Assembly: GCA_020740775.1 (NCBI GenBank)
Contig: JAHEWK010000002.1
Coordinates: forward strand, 3,286,001-3,350,000
Source: Ilyonectria destructans
Taxonomy: Eukaryota; Ascomycota; Sordariomycetes; Hypocreales; Nectriaceae
DNA: 64,000 nt
Direction: 5' to 3'
Both the position numbers and the translations under genes were made by a program. Positions within the stretch are counted from its first letter, which is position 1. The number at the start of each line of letters is the position of its first letter. The notes under the pieces were generated by a model, which searched no databases, had not been told where the DNA came from, and saw only the letters and a program-made list of their open reading frames with translations. Positions 20,804 to 31,814 of this stretch are shown piece after piece.

Positions 20804-22675
20804 GTGATTCGCATGGTTCGATTTGATTTGGTTCGCAACAGTTTTGGTTTTTAGTGTGAAGTTGTCCTTAGTTTCCTTTAGTCTCAGAAAATCCCCACAG
20901 TCTTTACCGCACTCTATGAGCTCCAACTTGGCAATCTTGTGAAGACGGTTAGTGATGATGAGAAAATACATTGACTTGTCCACCTTGGTCCCAACTGGGC
21001 ACTTGATCCAAGAAGTGATTAGAAAGAATCTCGAGGAAGATGAAAACGTCAGAAATATAGTTGTTATTAGTTTGTGGCAGGGAATCTTGATGATTTTCCC
21101 TTGCAGTAAATAGCTCTAGGGTAAGCTGGTCAGGTTGGGAAGATTAACCCGACGGACTAGGTGCGGCCCGCACCGTCAGCATCGTGGCAGATCAATTTCC
21201 CGTTGCGGACACAGCCGGTAGACCGTAACTTAAGAGGTACGTACCTGGTGCAACCACTGCCGAGTTTCATCGAAAGGACGGAACATGGGGGTCAACAAGG
21301 TCATGGACCGAGGAGTCGAGGTCACGCATCTGGGACATGCATGCATCGAGATACCACGTCAACAATTTAGCCCGGTTGGAGCTGATGCAGGCAAAGCAAG
21401 CAGTGAGATGGGATGGGGCAACGCACCGGGAGAAGAGCCGACGGGATGGATGCTGCGACACGGGTGGGAGGGAATGAGGAGGGAACGAGGAGGCGGAATG
21501 AGGAGGCGGAATGGATTGGACGAGACATCTCCGCTGGGTTGAAAAAAGCCACTCGAGGAAACAGGGAGAAGAGCCCACTCACAAGACACATAATGCACAT
21601 AATGCACCCACCAAAGCACCCGCAGGGCACCCAAAGCACCGAGATGGTGTCGTCGTTTGAGAGACTTCTGGCGCTTATTGCGGCCTTGATCTGCATCCCG
21701 CCTGAGGAGTCCTGTCAGATGCCCACTGTTCTCTCTATCCCCACAGCCGACAGGAGGCCACAACAGCCTAGACAGTACCCAGCAGCCCATAGGAGGAGCC
21801 CAGACAGACAGCCCGCAGCCCACAGCAGCCCAGACAGTACCTCAGGCGCCCAGCCCCAACGCCTCAAACCCAACACCGCCCGGACCTCCCCGAAGTCAGA
21901 ACCCACCGCCGCACAGCAGCAGCAGCAGCGTAGTGGACACGCCGGGCCTCAGTGGAGTCTTTCCCCGGGAGCCCCAGAGAACGGGCCCCAGAGAACCGAC
22001 CTAACAAGGAATCCATCCGTGGAACCGGGAACGAACAAAAAGAACAAACGCTACGGAGCACGCACCCTGGACAGAGAGCCGCGTTAGAGGACCCGAGGGG
22101 GGAGCAATGATGGATCCTGGATCACGGATGATGTGCTTGCCCCACCGTCGGATCGATCCAGGGACCTGGACCGCACTGAGCTTTGATTTTTAGCGCCGGA
22201 GCCGTGAGAGTCGAGAGCCGGAGGGTGAGAGTCGAGGGCGAGAAGAGAAGAGACAGTCTGTCTTGGGGCGAGTGAGACTCTGGCCGGCTCTGGCATCCAT
22301 GTCTCTGACCGTGTCTCTGTGTGACAGCGCGCACCGACTGCACACCCACTGACCGCGTAACGCACTGAGCATGTACCGCTGCACCTGTAACTCGCAAGGC
22401 TTTTAGGGGGGGGGGGGGAGGGGTGGCAGTCAGCTGCGAGTCTCCAACTGGAACAGACGAAGCTCCCGGCCATTTTACGTGACGCGCAGACAAAGCAAAC
22501 CTGGAACCAACATCATCCATCATCATTCGAGGCTTTTGGCTGGCCGCCCCTCGTTTCCTCATCCCGCCAGCCCTCTAGCCCGCCAAGTTCTAGCCCGTCA
22601 AGTTCTGGCCCGTCTCTGGCACGCGGCTCTGCTCCCGCTTGTTCAGCTTTGCTCGGATCCTGATCCTGTTGTTGT

Positions 22676-22819
22676 CTCGTCCCGCCTCTCGTCCCGTCTC
22701 TCGTCCCGCCTCTCGTCCCGCCTCTCGTTCCGTCTCTCGTCCCGTCTCTCGTACCGTCTCTCGTACCGTCTCTCGTACCGTCTCTCGTACCGTCTCTTGT
22801 ACCGTCTCTCGTCCCGCCC
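22676..22819. repeat. 12-bp minisatellite, about 12 units, upstream of the 23010 gene
   Basis: The unit CTCGTMCCGYCT is repeated about 12 times in perfect register. Early units carry CCC, later units ACC, showing a clear boundary between two sub-blocks. Because 12 is a multiple of three, the array stays open in several frames (Ser-Arg-Pro/Thr repeats forward, Arg-Asp-Gly-Thr repeats reverse). These frames have no other support. Confidence 0.9.
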
Positions 22820-23009
22820 CTCGCTCTTCGCTCGCGTTCCATTCTCCCTTATCTACTCCGTCTTCTCTCGTGTCCCTCGCATCTCTCATCTCCCTCGCAT
22901 CTCTCAATCTCTCACCTTTCAATCTCTCACCACCCAGACTATATCCTCAGGATACTCGCCCTTCTCACATTTGCTCCTTTCCCGTCCATGCACCGCAACT
23001 GCACCAATC

Positions 23010-24485
23010 ATGGAAACTCCTGATCTGCAAGAACAGCAAGACTACCACAGCTGCTCTGATCCAGTGCTCGAAGAAGTCCTTGTCAACCAATTGAAGTAGG
23101 GGCTGTCTGGACTATCTCTTGTTTCTCCCGCTAACACCCAAGCTAGGACCAAAGGCTATTTCATCAAGGACGGAAGCAGGTCCTACGTCGTTGACCTCAA
23201 CCAAGTCTCCATCAAGCTCTTTGACTGGGCCACCCAAGTCGCTACATATGAACAAATTCGCCGAGAAAAAGTGGAACGAGATGAACCTGTCACCTCCTCC
23301 AACTGGTCGACTCCCACACTCGTATCCCGGTCTGGATCCTTTTCACCCCTGAGTCCCGAAGCCCAGCATCAGGAGTACATTCGATTCGAGAAACAGCGCC
23401 ACGACAAGCTCGTCAAGGATGGTGGACGACCCTGGTATCCCATCGACATCATCGATCACATCTCCAGGAACCCGAGAGACTATCGCGGCCTGTTGCGATA
23501 CTGGCAGGGCGAGTTCCCCGACACAAACCAGGACTCGTGGATGCTTTTTGGAGAGCAATTGGAAGATTGGAGGAACTTTCGCAGATGGCAGGCCCAGATG
23601 AGACACCGGAACAAGTCTTCCTTTCCCCGATACCTGAAACAGACCAAGGCTCGCCTTGCGGCAAACTCGGTCCAACAACACCTGGTTCATCTGGTTAACT
23701 TGCACAAGAACCCCAAGAAACAAGACCAGTTGTCAACCTGGCTCGAATACTTCAGCTTCCAGCTCAGGGAGTACGCCGAGGTTTCCTGGTACAGGGCCTG
23801 GGAGGGCAAATACGAGGATGCCTGGCGGAAACTCGTGGATTCCCGTATGCTCAGACGGCTAGACTCGCGCAACTACCTTGAAAGCCCCCAGTGTACCTGG
23901 GATCGCAAGGAGGAATTGACGCAAAGGCGACAAATCGTGGAAAACGCAAGATCAACCCTTCTGGTAGCGGAGCGAGACTTCAAAGATCCAGCCAAGACAG
24001 GGCCTGCCGTGGAGATGCAAATGATAGAGGCGCGGGGAGAGTTTGACGAAGGAATTGCGGATTATTATGTCTCCAGGTTCCGCAATGACAGTATCGAAGA
24101 ATTCGTTACAAACACTGTCCACTACCGGCTCGCCAGGCGACAGGGTCTTCGCCACGAGATCCTCTTGGGGTGGATCCAACACCAAATCCCTTTCGTCCAA
24201 GTCGAGATGGCGGCAAACATGAACCCGACAATGACCAACCACGTCGACCCAATCGTGGTTGATCCAGCTCTCGTTACCGTGGAGCCATGCTCGCCTGCGC
24301 CTGCACCTGCACCTACGCTTGCGAAACGGGCTCGACCAACTGAGCGCGCCCAGGAGCAACAGCCAAAGCGACTCAGAGACACCAGCCAGCGTTCTCCAGT
24401 GAAAGCTGGACGCATCAGCAAAAAGACTGCGTCCACCTCGCCACTGGCCCGACGCCCTCGACGCAGCCCACGACGCAGCCTCTGA
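23010..24485 (+). CDS. Fungal orphan-family protein with WF/RRW motifs and basic tail
   Basis: Two exons, 23010-23095 and 23147-24485, with a 51-nt intron (GTAGGG donor, CCGCTAAC branch, GCTAG acceptor), giving 474 residues. The body has aromatic-rich motifs spaced along a mostly helical chain: GRPWYPIDIIDHI, RGLLRYWQGEFPD, EDWRNFRRWQAQMR, STWLEYFSFQLREYAEVSWY and AWRKLVDSRML. I remember this pattern from fungal hypothetical proteins often mislabelled as ankyrin/unc44-like; no ankyrin repeat is present. The last 80 residues hold a Pro-Ala run and a strongly basic tail with KRAR and RRPRRSPRRS, a likely nuclear or nucleic-acid-binding signal. Function is unknown. The gene sits alone between repeat-rich intergenic regions. 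Confidence 0.8.
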
Positions 24486-24519
24486 TCAGCAGCTCGTGCC
24501 GATGCAACGAATGATAACC

Positions 24520-24653
24520 ATGCTTCATAAATGCTGACTTGTTTTGAGACGGGCATATGAGCAATGTGGGTGGGTAACTGGGAATAGCATGCTTCATAAA
24601 TGCTGACTTGTTTTGAGACGGGCATCATGAGCAATGTGGGTAACTGGGAATAG
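24520..24653. repeat. Tandem duplication of about 68 bp
   Basis: The segment starting ATGCTTCATAAATGCTGACT and ending at GTAACTGGGAATAG occurs twice back to back (24520-24588 and 24589-24653). The copies differ by a small insertion (TGGG) and a CAT/CATCAT change. It lies in the 3' flank of the 23010 gene. Confidence 0.9.
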
Positions 24654-25218
24654 TGCTGGAAAATGAAGGAAATGAACTAGGGGCATGGGATTGGGATCAG
24701 GATTTCGGTCAAGGTGTGCGGTTTTCTCTTTTGTTGGTTTCTCTTGTAGTTTGCTCTTGTGGTTTGCTCTTGTGCCGCAGGGAATCGCGTGACCCAGCGG
24801 GCCCTTTCATGGTGAGCCAAGCATCCACGCAAGTCTTGGCCTGAGGCTTAGACATAATAATTTACGCGATCGCGCATTGCCGCACTTGGCTGGCTTCTCC
24901 ATCACGTCACGGTGGTTGTGTCATTTAGACGTCCAATATGTGTCAGCCCAGATATCGAATTACAACCCACGATTGACCCGGAGCGACATCGCGACCAAGT
25001 ACCTTGTAGAGCTCTTCTCCACTTATAAACCCATCTTAGCTGGAATTGTCTGATGGCCCAGACGGTCGACTTGAACACTCATCTCCTCAAGTTCGTCTGG
25101 TTCACCCAGAGGCATTGCCTTTTTCCACGTTGTGTCTGTGTAATTGAGCTGCACGTGATTAATCCCCACATACGGCGCGTCTTGAGCTGGCCAGAGAGCC
25201 AGCACTCATCCCTCCACC
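24654..25218. other. Intergenic, with possible lost N-terminus of the next gene
   Basis: No intact gene. The APH-like protein downstream lacks its N-lobe, which should be encoded here. The frames between 25030 and 25218 are broken by stops and contain no clear N-lobe motif, so this part is decayed or deleted. Confidence 0.4.
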
Positions 25219-26028
25219 ATGATAATGCAGGAACTCGAAGGAATGGATCCCGGTGCCAGGATCAAGCCACGGATGACCTTTTTGACAGCCAGGAGCTTCG
25301 TAGATGCCCTGTTCTGGCTGGCAGAGAACGAATTCGACAAATCTCCCGACCCAGGATTCGATATGCGCGGGCAACGGAATACCTTTTTCGCTAGACACCA
25401 TTTCCCCCGGTTTGTCCGTGATACTTGGCTTGACTCCGCCGCTGATAACGGACCTTTTGTACTTATACATGGGGATCTCTTTATGCTGATGAGCAACCTG
25501 CTGTTTGATGACGAGCTCAATCTTGTGGGCGTACTGGACTGGGAATGGAGCTTCGTCGTGCCAGCACAGATGCTGACTCCGCCAGTCTGGCTGAGCGGCG
25601 GCGACCCAAAATGGATGTTAATCGGCATGAATCTATTCTACAATGAGGTTAGCCGTCTTGTCACCGCCGTCCGAGATCGAGAGCGAGCGCTCCAAGTCCC
25701 GCCACGACTCTCCCAAGAATGGACCAAATCAGAAGTGTGGTGCCATACAGCCGTAGTGGTTGCCCTATTGAGCCCAGACCTGACCTACGACGCCTACTGG
25801 GACTTTGTATTCTACGAGGCTGAAGAGCCGAGACCGGAGGAACCCGGCTTCGACTTTAGAGCGTTTTACATGAGAGCTATTCACCCTCGCCTGACGGCCT
25901 TTATGGAAACCCCAGAGCGGAAGGCTTTGCTCGCGCTCAAGGAGGAGGAGCAGATGCGCTTTTTTGAGGACGAGAAGGAGTACTTTGGCAACCCGGCCGC
26001 ACGACAGATAGCGGGAGAGGGTTTGTGA
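25219..26028 (+). CDS. APH-family protein, N-terminally truncated
   Basis: An open frame of 269 residues from ATG 25219. It contains only the C-lobe of a fungal APH-like kinase: FVLIHGDLFMLMSNLLFDDE is the Brenner catalytic loop, with two to three extra residues compared with the usual HGDL-x-x-x-N spacing. GVLDWEWSFVVPAQMLTPP follows as the metal-binding D-W-E block, then helical C-terminal segments ending in a Glu/Lys-rich tail. The normal family length is about 400-500 residues, so roughly 150 residues, including the ATP-binding Lys and Glu, are missing. Either transcription starts on a truncated gene or this is the surviving half of a pseudogene. The coding frame is still clean, which suggests recent loss. 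Confidence 0.65.
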   Translation: MIMQELEGMDPGARIKPRMTFLTARSFVDALFWLAENEFDKSPDPGFDMRGQRNTFFARHHFPRFVRDTWLDSAADNGPFVLIHGDLFMLMSNLLFDDELNLVGVLDWEWSFVVPAQMLTPPVWLSGGDPKWMLIGMNLFYNEVSRLVTAVRDRERALQVPPRLSQEWTKSEVWCHTAVVVALLSPDLTYDAYWDFVFYEAEEPRPEEPGFDFRAFYMRAIHPRLTAFMETPERKALLALKEEEQMRFFEDEKEYFGNPAARQIAGEGL

Positions 26029-26795
26029 TAGTTTGGACGGCTATAAACAGAGACAAAGCTGCTGCTGGGTACCCTATAGTAACTTCAGTATAGGTTAGTG
26101 GGAATGTATGGAACTGGGGTCACTCTCTAACGGATGAGAATTCTCGCTAATCGAATGCAACATGGTTCAAACGCTCCCCAGTTACATCCATAAACCCATG
26201 AGATGATTCTTCTAGCTGGCTGGGAGTGTTATCTACCCGCCTCGTGCGGGACTCGGGGATCGCCGTCAATGTGGCACCTGGCGCGTAAGCTTTTTCTTCA
26301 TCGGGGCAAAAGTAATCCTATCGCTGATCCAACGGACGGAAGAACAAATCGATAAGAACCTCCCTCCAAACTTCCCTCATCCGCCCTCGAACGACTCCGC
26401 CATGCCGGTCCACATTCCCACACCTCCCGCATTCCCAATCTCTCCCACCGAGCCCTAATTACGGGCCGCCGTCCACGCCTCGATGGGCTGAAATCCCCTC
26501 CCCTAACCCAGGAACCACTCACCTCCACCCTCCAGCCACAATGGCCCATGGCCCTAGCCGCATTCGGCAGTTCCCACCGCGGTGCGCTGGGCCTGCTGCG
26601 AAAGGCCCCCCCCCCCCCCTGCCCGCAGCTCCTCTCCTCCTTTGACGCCATCACGAATCCCATAATCCCCTTCCTCGCTTGACCGGCCTCTTTATTTTGT
26701 CCGCCTCCTATTTCCCTTTTTCTTGGGAAATTTTTTTGGGCCTCGAACTCTCTTCCTCCTTTCGCCCACACCCGATGGCCTGACCTGCGCGAGAG
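26029..26795. other. Intergenic and EOS1 promoter, with poly-C run
   Basis: No gene. A run of about 14 C's lies near 26608-26622 and a C/T-rich leader precedes the EOS1 ATG. A 349-codon open frame on the other strand (26298-27347) is antisense to EOS1 and rejected. Confidence 0.45.
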
Positions 26796-27842
26796 ATGGC
26801 CAATTCCTCCCCTCTTCGACGGGGCTCGTCCACCGGCCATCTTCCTCCACCGCAGCTTGCTTCGCACCCGCATGCTCACACGACCAACACGGTCTCGATC
26901 GCCTCGACAGCTTCCGCCTCGGCCTCCGAACACGCCGTGCACCCGTCCCTCCTCCAGCCCCGCGTCGCCGTCGTCCTCAAGGTGCCCCCGCCGTGGCACC
27001 CGTGGCTCTTCGCCCTCCGCCTCGTCTCCATCCTGCCCGCCCTGTGGTGGGGGCTGCCCTCGGCCCTCCAGCTGCTGCTCCGCGTGCTGCCCGGCCCGGA
27101 GATCGTGATTGTCGTCGGCGCTGGGCAGGCCGCGCTGAGCATCGACGCTGATGCTCGCTATGCGTTGACGGAGACCAGTTTGGCAACCATATGGGTACGT
27201 ATACCAGCCTCGCGCGGGGAAGCTCGAGCCTGAAGGAGGGGAAACTGAGTGCTGATGTTTTGGGATATAGTGCTTTGCCTCTGGGTACCTGTCGTTCTTC
27301 TTTACGGATTGCTTGATGTCCCGATGGTAAGTCCTCGCGGTGCTCACTCTGTAAGCCGACTAGATGGACTAACTGGCTCTCGCACAGGCTCATCAACTAC
27401 ACCCCCCAGGCCACCATGGTCCGCCTTCTCACGATCAACGCCGTCAACGCCTACATAACCTCCAACGTCCTCTACCTCGCCGGCGGCTTTCAAGATCCAC
27501 GCCTCCTCCTCCCTGGTTGGATCGGTATCGCTACCGTACGTCCTTGCTTTGTTACCCCCACCATGACGAACACACGAAATACTAACAACTCCTTGACAGA
27601 CCCTGACAGTATTCTACCACATCGCCCACCAAAAAATCAACATCCGCAAAGAAACGTCCACCTCGATCAACGTCTTCTCCATCGCCAGCTTCATCAGCAT
27701 GGTCGCGCTGCTGGCCCACATGCACGCCCACGTCCCTGAATACCCCCAGATACCCCTAATCACATCGAGTCGGCGTGCGTGGGATGAGGCGTCGCGTGTT
27801 GTTGCCCAAGTCAGGGGTGGCCCCGAACACGAAGACCTGTGA
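26796..27842 (+). CDS. EOS1: N-glycosylation protein EOS1
   Basis: Four exons, 26796-27194, 27271-27326, 27388-27535 and 27600-27842, joined by three short GT-AG introns, give 281 residues. After a Ser/His-rich head of about 55 residues come the conserved membrane segments of the EOS1 family (PF12326): PWLFALRLVSILPALWWGLP, the motif CFASGYLSFFFTDCLMSRW, INYTPQATMVRLLTINAVNA, then LPGWIGIATTLTVFYHI, and the RKETSTSINVFSIASFISM block near the C-terminus. EOS1 is an ER multi-pass protein needed for proper N-glycosylation and oxidative-stress tolerance in yeast. Residues split by introns (for example Trp at the second junction) are restored exactly, which supports the model. Confidence 0.93.
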
Positions 27843-28982
27843 AAGATACGTATACTTTACTGGGTGTCTCGGTACTGGCGCATCCTGGCTTTCTGGGAGT
27901 CGTCTTGGGTGGCCGAAAGATGCTTAGCGTTAACCCTTCGCCGTTTAATGTCCTGATCCCGTTTCGACCTCATTTCCCATTTTAGCAATTAAACATTTAT
28001 CAGGTCTGGTCTGCCTCTATACGACCATTTCTATGCGACCATTTCGCATTAATCTCCATGTGTGTCGACGGTCGGCGGGTGTTGGTGGTTGACAAATGCA
28101 CTCTTCGTCTCCCTTCCGCTCCCTTCCGCTCCCATCTGTGCAGATGAGTACGGGGAAAGACGGGGAAACCTTGGAGGAATTGCAAAATGGAAAAGACAGT
28201 GGAAGGGTAGGAATAGGCCCTCAATACACGACTCGAAGAAAACTGGCGATTTTTCCTGTGGCATCCTGCCCAACTTCCGGTCACAACCAGCTCATGCCAT
28301 CGTCCTGCCACCCTCCCGCATCACGCTCGGCTTTATAAAGAACCACTGTGACTCCTTGATGGAGCGGGAGGCATGAATGATGGTGGATCCGATGACGAGA
28401 AGTGGAGGCAACGGCGTTATCTATCAGCAAAGTCGTCGGCAAGGCACTCTCGGGGCGGCTTAACGGTTCCCTCTTAATGGGCTTTGCATGGCTCGCGGGG
28501 TATTACGCCTTCCTCCCTCGGCGGTCAATTGCCCTCGGTTGGCGGTTGCATCACGGGGGCGTCAACGGGTACATCTGACCGGGAGGGGAAACCTCGATGG
28601 ATCAAGGGCGATTCGCTGCTGGATAGACTGGTGAGGATCAGCACGGAAGCAAGCCACACCATCACAGCTGAGATATCGTCCATTTTATTTGAAAAGCTGA
28701 GTCGTCGCACTGGGTTGGTGAAGATTGAGGACCTAGTGGGAGGGACAGAGGCCGCGAGACTAGGTCGATGAAGTCGAAGGCGACGGCGACGCGAAGCAAG
28801 AGGCGTTTTGAACACCAGAAGTTAGCCTGAAATAATATTTAATGAGCGACCAGGCCTATTTTTCTTTTGAAATTTTATGGTTCCTCCCTCTTCCGCCCTG
28901 CAGGCACACAACCTAAGCTCCAGCAAGCCACGCCCACAGCCAAGCCTGTTCAAGCCGCCAAAACTCCAAGGAAAACAACCTA
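27843..28982. other. Intergenic, no gene supported
   Basis: Short frames only. Base composition drops toward A/T from about 28860 on, approaching the MITE. Nothing else is seen. Confidence 0.45.
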
Positions 28983-29221
28983 AAGTGGGCATGCAAAAGT
29001 TCCGACAATATGCCTAATTTACACTAAAAAGGTCAGCTTTCAAAAAGTAATAAAAGCTTACCTAATAAGAGAATTTATAAATTATAAATATAGACAATTA
29101 AATAAAATAAAAGTCTTACTATTTATGAATTTATAAATTTTATATCTTAAATAAAGTAGTGTAGCAAAATAACTACTACAGTTGGCGATTTTAAAGTTGT
29201 CGGAACTTTTGCACCTAACTG
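28983..29221. mobile_element. TA-flanked miniature inverted-repeat element (MITE), 239 bp
   Basis: A perfect 17-base inverted repeat, TGCAAAAGTTCCGACAA at 28992-29008 and its complement at 29197-29213, bounds a very A/T-rich core with repeated AATTTATAAATT. Outside it the ends remain partly complementary (left AAGTGGGCA, right CCTAACTG) and both are flanked by TA (28981-28982 and 29222-29223), the target duplication of Tc1/mariner/pogo elements. There is no coding capacity. It is a non-autonomous element probably mobilised by a Tc1/mariner transposase. Confidence 0.85.
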
Positions 29222-31199
29222 TAGTGTCGAGACCATAAGAACAACAAACGTAGCCCCACTTTTCGGATCAAGCAACACAAAGCAGCCAGAGCAAAGGAAA
29301 AGAAAGCCAGGTAGAAAAAGAAGCACGGAGAGAAAGAGAGAGAGAGAGAGAAGAGCTATACGAGAGGCAGACAAAAGCAAAAAGAGACGGTCATCGCAGA
29401 GACGGGCGGGGAGAGTGGGCCTCCGAACTTCGGGCACGTGGGGCCGTGTTCTCCGCTGGTCAAACGCTGCTTACAACCAGTTCCATTGCACGCAGCAGAC
29501 CCGATGAATCATCTGTTTCCATCGCTTATTGCAGACCATACTGAAGCCCAAAGAGACTAGTTATAGCTCGAAGAAATCCAGCCACCTGCGTCCCCACCCC
29601 AGGGTCATTGCTAGGGAGAGGGCGCGCGCTCTGACGAGGGAGACCTTCCTCGACGACAACCCTATGGACGGCGCTTACCCGGGATGTTCCCTTGTGCATT
29701 TCCAGCGACTACACCTCCGACGATACCCTTATAGTCTAAGCTCTGTCATCTTCGAGAAACGTCACCTCTCCAACCCGGAGAAACTTCTCCTCGAAAAACC
29801 CGTCCTTAAGGGCCATCTCTCCGAAAATCCTCACTCCAGCAAATTTCGGAAACCCCTCTTGCCTCTCGGAAAGGAGAGCTCCGTTGCAACTCGATTGCGA
29901 CGTGGAGACAGAACACTTGGGCGACACTTCCAGCCCTCCCTTGGAAGCTGAGCGGGACAAACTCGAAATAGACGATCATATGGGAAACCACCGGAAGAAG
30001 GATAAAGATAGCTGCGGGAACACAACCTGAACCGACTCCAGGAGGAGGGCTGGACGCAACCGAGGAGATAAGCTTGACTCCGAGAGAAGAGCTGGACACA
30101 ACCGAGGAGACGGGCGGAGAGCTGGACACCGCTCGAGAGACGAACGCGACTCGACTCGGGAAGATGACGACGTCGCTGGGCACAGAAGAGAATGTGCGGA
30201 CACACCGGAAGACGAGCTCAGGGATGGGCAGCGTGGGCTTCGGACACCCATGGACACGAATTGATCACCGGCAGTGGTGGAGTGGGAGTCTGGCCCGAAT
30301 ACTACGGACTCTACGCGATAGAGACTCTGGCTCTCCCGTTGCGGTGCGACACGCCAAGATACAACAGGATGAGCCTGATGGAGTGGCCGCCCAGACACAA
30401 AGCCATCGGAGCGATGGATCCTGGAAGGAAACTCCACCCTCTGGGACAGACAACAGCCGATGGGATGATGCACAGACTCAGACTCAGCCTGGTGGAGAGT
30501 CTGGCATGGAGAAGACTCCCGGCGGCGAAGGCACGGCGGTGCTGCTGGGCGAGGGTGGCCTGGACTGTGTCGGCTGGGACGGTATGGAACAGGATGGTGG
30601 TACCATAGACGCGGACGAACTGGCTATCACTGAGCCCACAACCGAAGGGGATTTTTCCTTAGGGTCGTCAACTGGAGGGGAAGTTCTCTCAGACTTTCAG
30701 GACTCGGACACAGCTCAAAGCGGTCTGGAGCACTTTTGGTGGGAAATCAGAAAATCAAGGCTACCCCCTTAAAGGTCCGGAAATTACACCAAAGTCGGCC
30801 TTTGTCGGAAGCACCTCCAGAAACCATTCTTTTATGGTTCACTGACAGCGGGATTACAATCAGCCCTATAGCCGAGACACCAGACCAAGTCGGGCAAACC
30901 CTCCATTCAGACGGAGGATGTTCGACGCAAAAATCCAGAATGGTCGGAGGAGGCAGCAGGGGCGCTGCGAACCATCTGCAAGTACGTCCAGGTTATAATA
31001 ACGGCGGATCCGCGGCGGTTTTGAGCATATCTATTGGTCCTTTGGGTTGTCCTGGGTCTATGTTTGCTGTGTGTGCAAGTCCGTTTGACGAGGTCCAGAA
31101 TGTAATGTCTCCTCAAGAATATTCCATTGGTAGTTAAGTGCTGAAAGAAAAGGCAATGTGCGTACTGTTCTGTTCTTTCTCACTAACTCTCATCTCCAG
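29222..31199. other. Accessory-looking stretch without a clear gene
   Basis: Two forward frames are long (29529-29951, 140 codons; 30074-30772, 232 codons starting TTG) and rich in Ser, Thr, Glu and Gly. Neither has domain motifs. A GA-dinucleotide run lies at 29331-29354. At 30040-30150 a unit around GAGCTGGACACAACCGAGGA occurs three times. The upstream exon of the protein at 31200 would be expected here but is not found. Confidence 0.4.
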
Positions 31200-31814
31200 T
31201 TCTGGGATGCCCAAGCTCCTCAACCTCCCCACTACTTCGCCGCTCAGCGGGAGTGCCACAATGCCGCGCTGTTCCAGATGATGCAGGCAGCCTTGTCGGA
31301 GGACAATGCTGAGCTCGGCCCGGTTCTGGTCGACCCTTCCCCAGAGACTCGGGAAGTGGCCAAGGCCAACCTGTTCGCCTTCTCCGACGAGGGTCGGGCA
31401 CGCAATGCAACTCTAGAAGGCACTGAGAACTTGGTAGAGGTGACACGGATCCCGCGAACAAGACAGTGCTTCGGCTGGATGCGCTTCACTGGCGAGGAGC
31501 TGTTCCGTCGCGTGCCCACGAGGCTGCTCCCGCCGCCCATCGAGGTAGCAAGGGTCAAACGTTTCATTGACAAAGATGCTACCTACACTGCTATTGTCTA
31601 CGAGTTTGTCGAGACGGGTCCGAACGACCCGGACGCTGCGCAGGCGGTGCTGGATTTCTTGTGGCGCGTCGGTTTCGCCCACGTCCCGGTCACGAAGGCG
31701 GACAACTGGGAGAGCGGAGTTCTGCTTGATCACTCAGACATTGTGCATTGCAATGGGCACGGATGGGACGCGAGGCTCTTTGGATATAGAAGGGTAGATC
31801 AGATACTACGTTAA
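31200..31814 (+). CDS. C-terminal part of a fungal orphan-family protein
   Basis: The exon begins after a clear intron end (CACTAAC...CTCCAG at 31181-31199; donor GTGCGT at 31158) and runs 204 codons to TAA. Kept motifs are PHYFAAQRECHNAA, NLFAFSDEGRARN, ECFGW-like QCFGWMRFTGEEL, YTAIVYEFVETG, VLDFLWRVGF and GVLLDHSDIVHCNGHGWD. I remember the last three from a large family of uncharacterised proteins in plant-associated ascomycetes. The upstream exon cannot be identified: the frame leading into the donor has a TAG at 31134-31136 and no ATG. The gene is therefore N-terminally truncated, perhaps by the rearranged stretch to its left. Confidence 0.55.
   Translation, partial: FWDAQAPQPPHYFAAQRECHNAALFQMMQAALSEDNAELGPVLVDPSPETREVAKANLFAFSDEGRARNATLEGTENLVEVTRIPRTRQCFGWMRFTGEELFRRVPTRLLPPPIEVARVKRFIDKDATYTAIVYEFVETGPNDPDAAQAVLDFLWRVGFAHVPVTKADNWESGVLLDHSDIVHCNGHGWDARLFGYRRVDQILR

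Larger units (their letters stand above)
20593..23009. other. Intergenic with simple repeats; promoter of the 23010 gene at its right end
   Basis: No gene is supported. There is a GGAT-based repeat (20752-20803), a run of 12 G's near 22407-22418, a CAGCCCA/CAGACAG-rich stretch at 21770-21850 and the 12-bp minisatellite at 22676-22819. The last 180 bases before 23010 are CT-rich, as expected for a fungal 5' leader. Confidence 0.45.

Noticed and set aside
22479..23099. Forward and reverse frames over the 12-bp minisatellite (Ser-Arg-Pro and Arg-Asp-Gly-Thr repeats)
   Set aside because: They stay open only because 12 is a multiple of three. The real gene starts at 23010 in another frame.
26298..27347. 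Reverse-strand open frame of 349 codons
   Set aside because: It is antisense to the EOS1 gene, whose four exons restore conserved residues. The reverse frame is Arg/Gly-rich from GC-rich sequence and has no motif.
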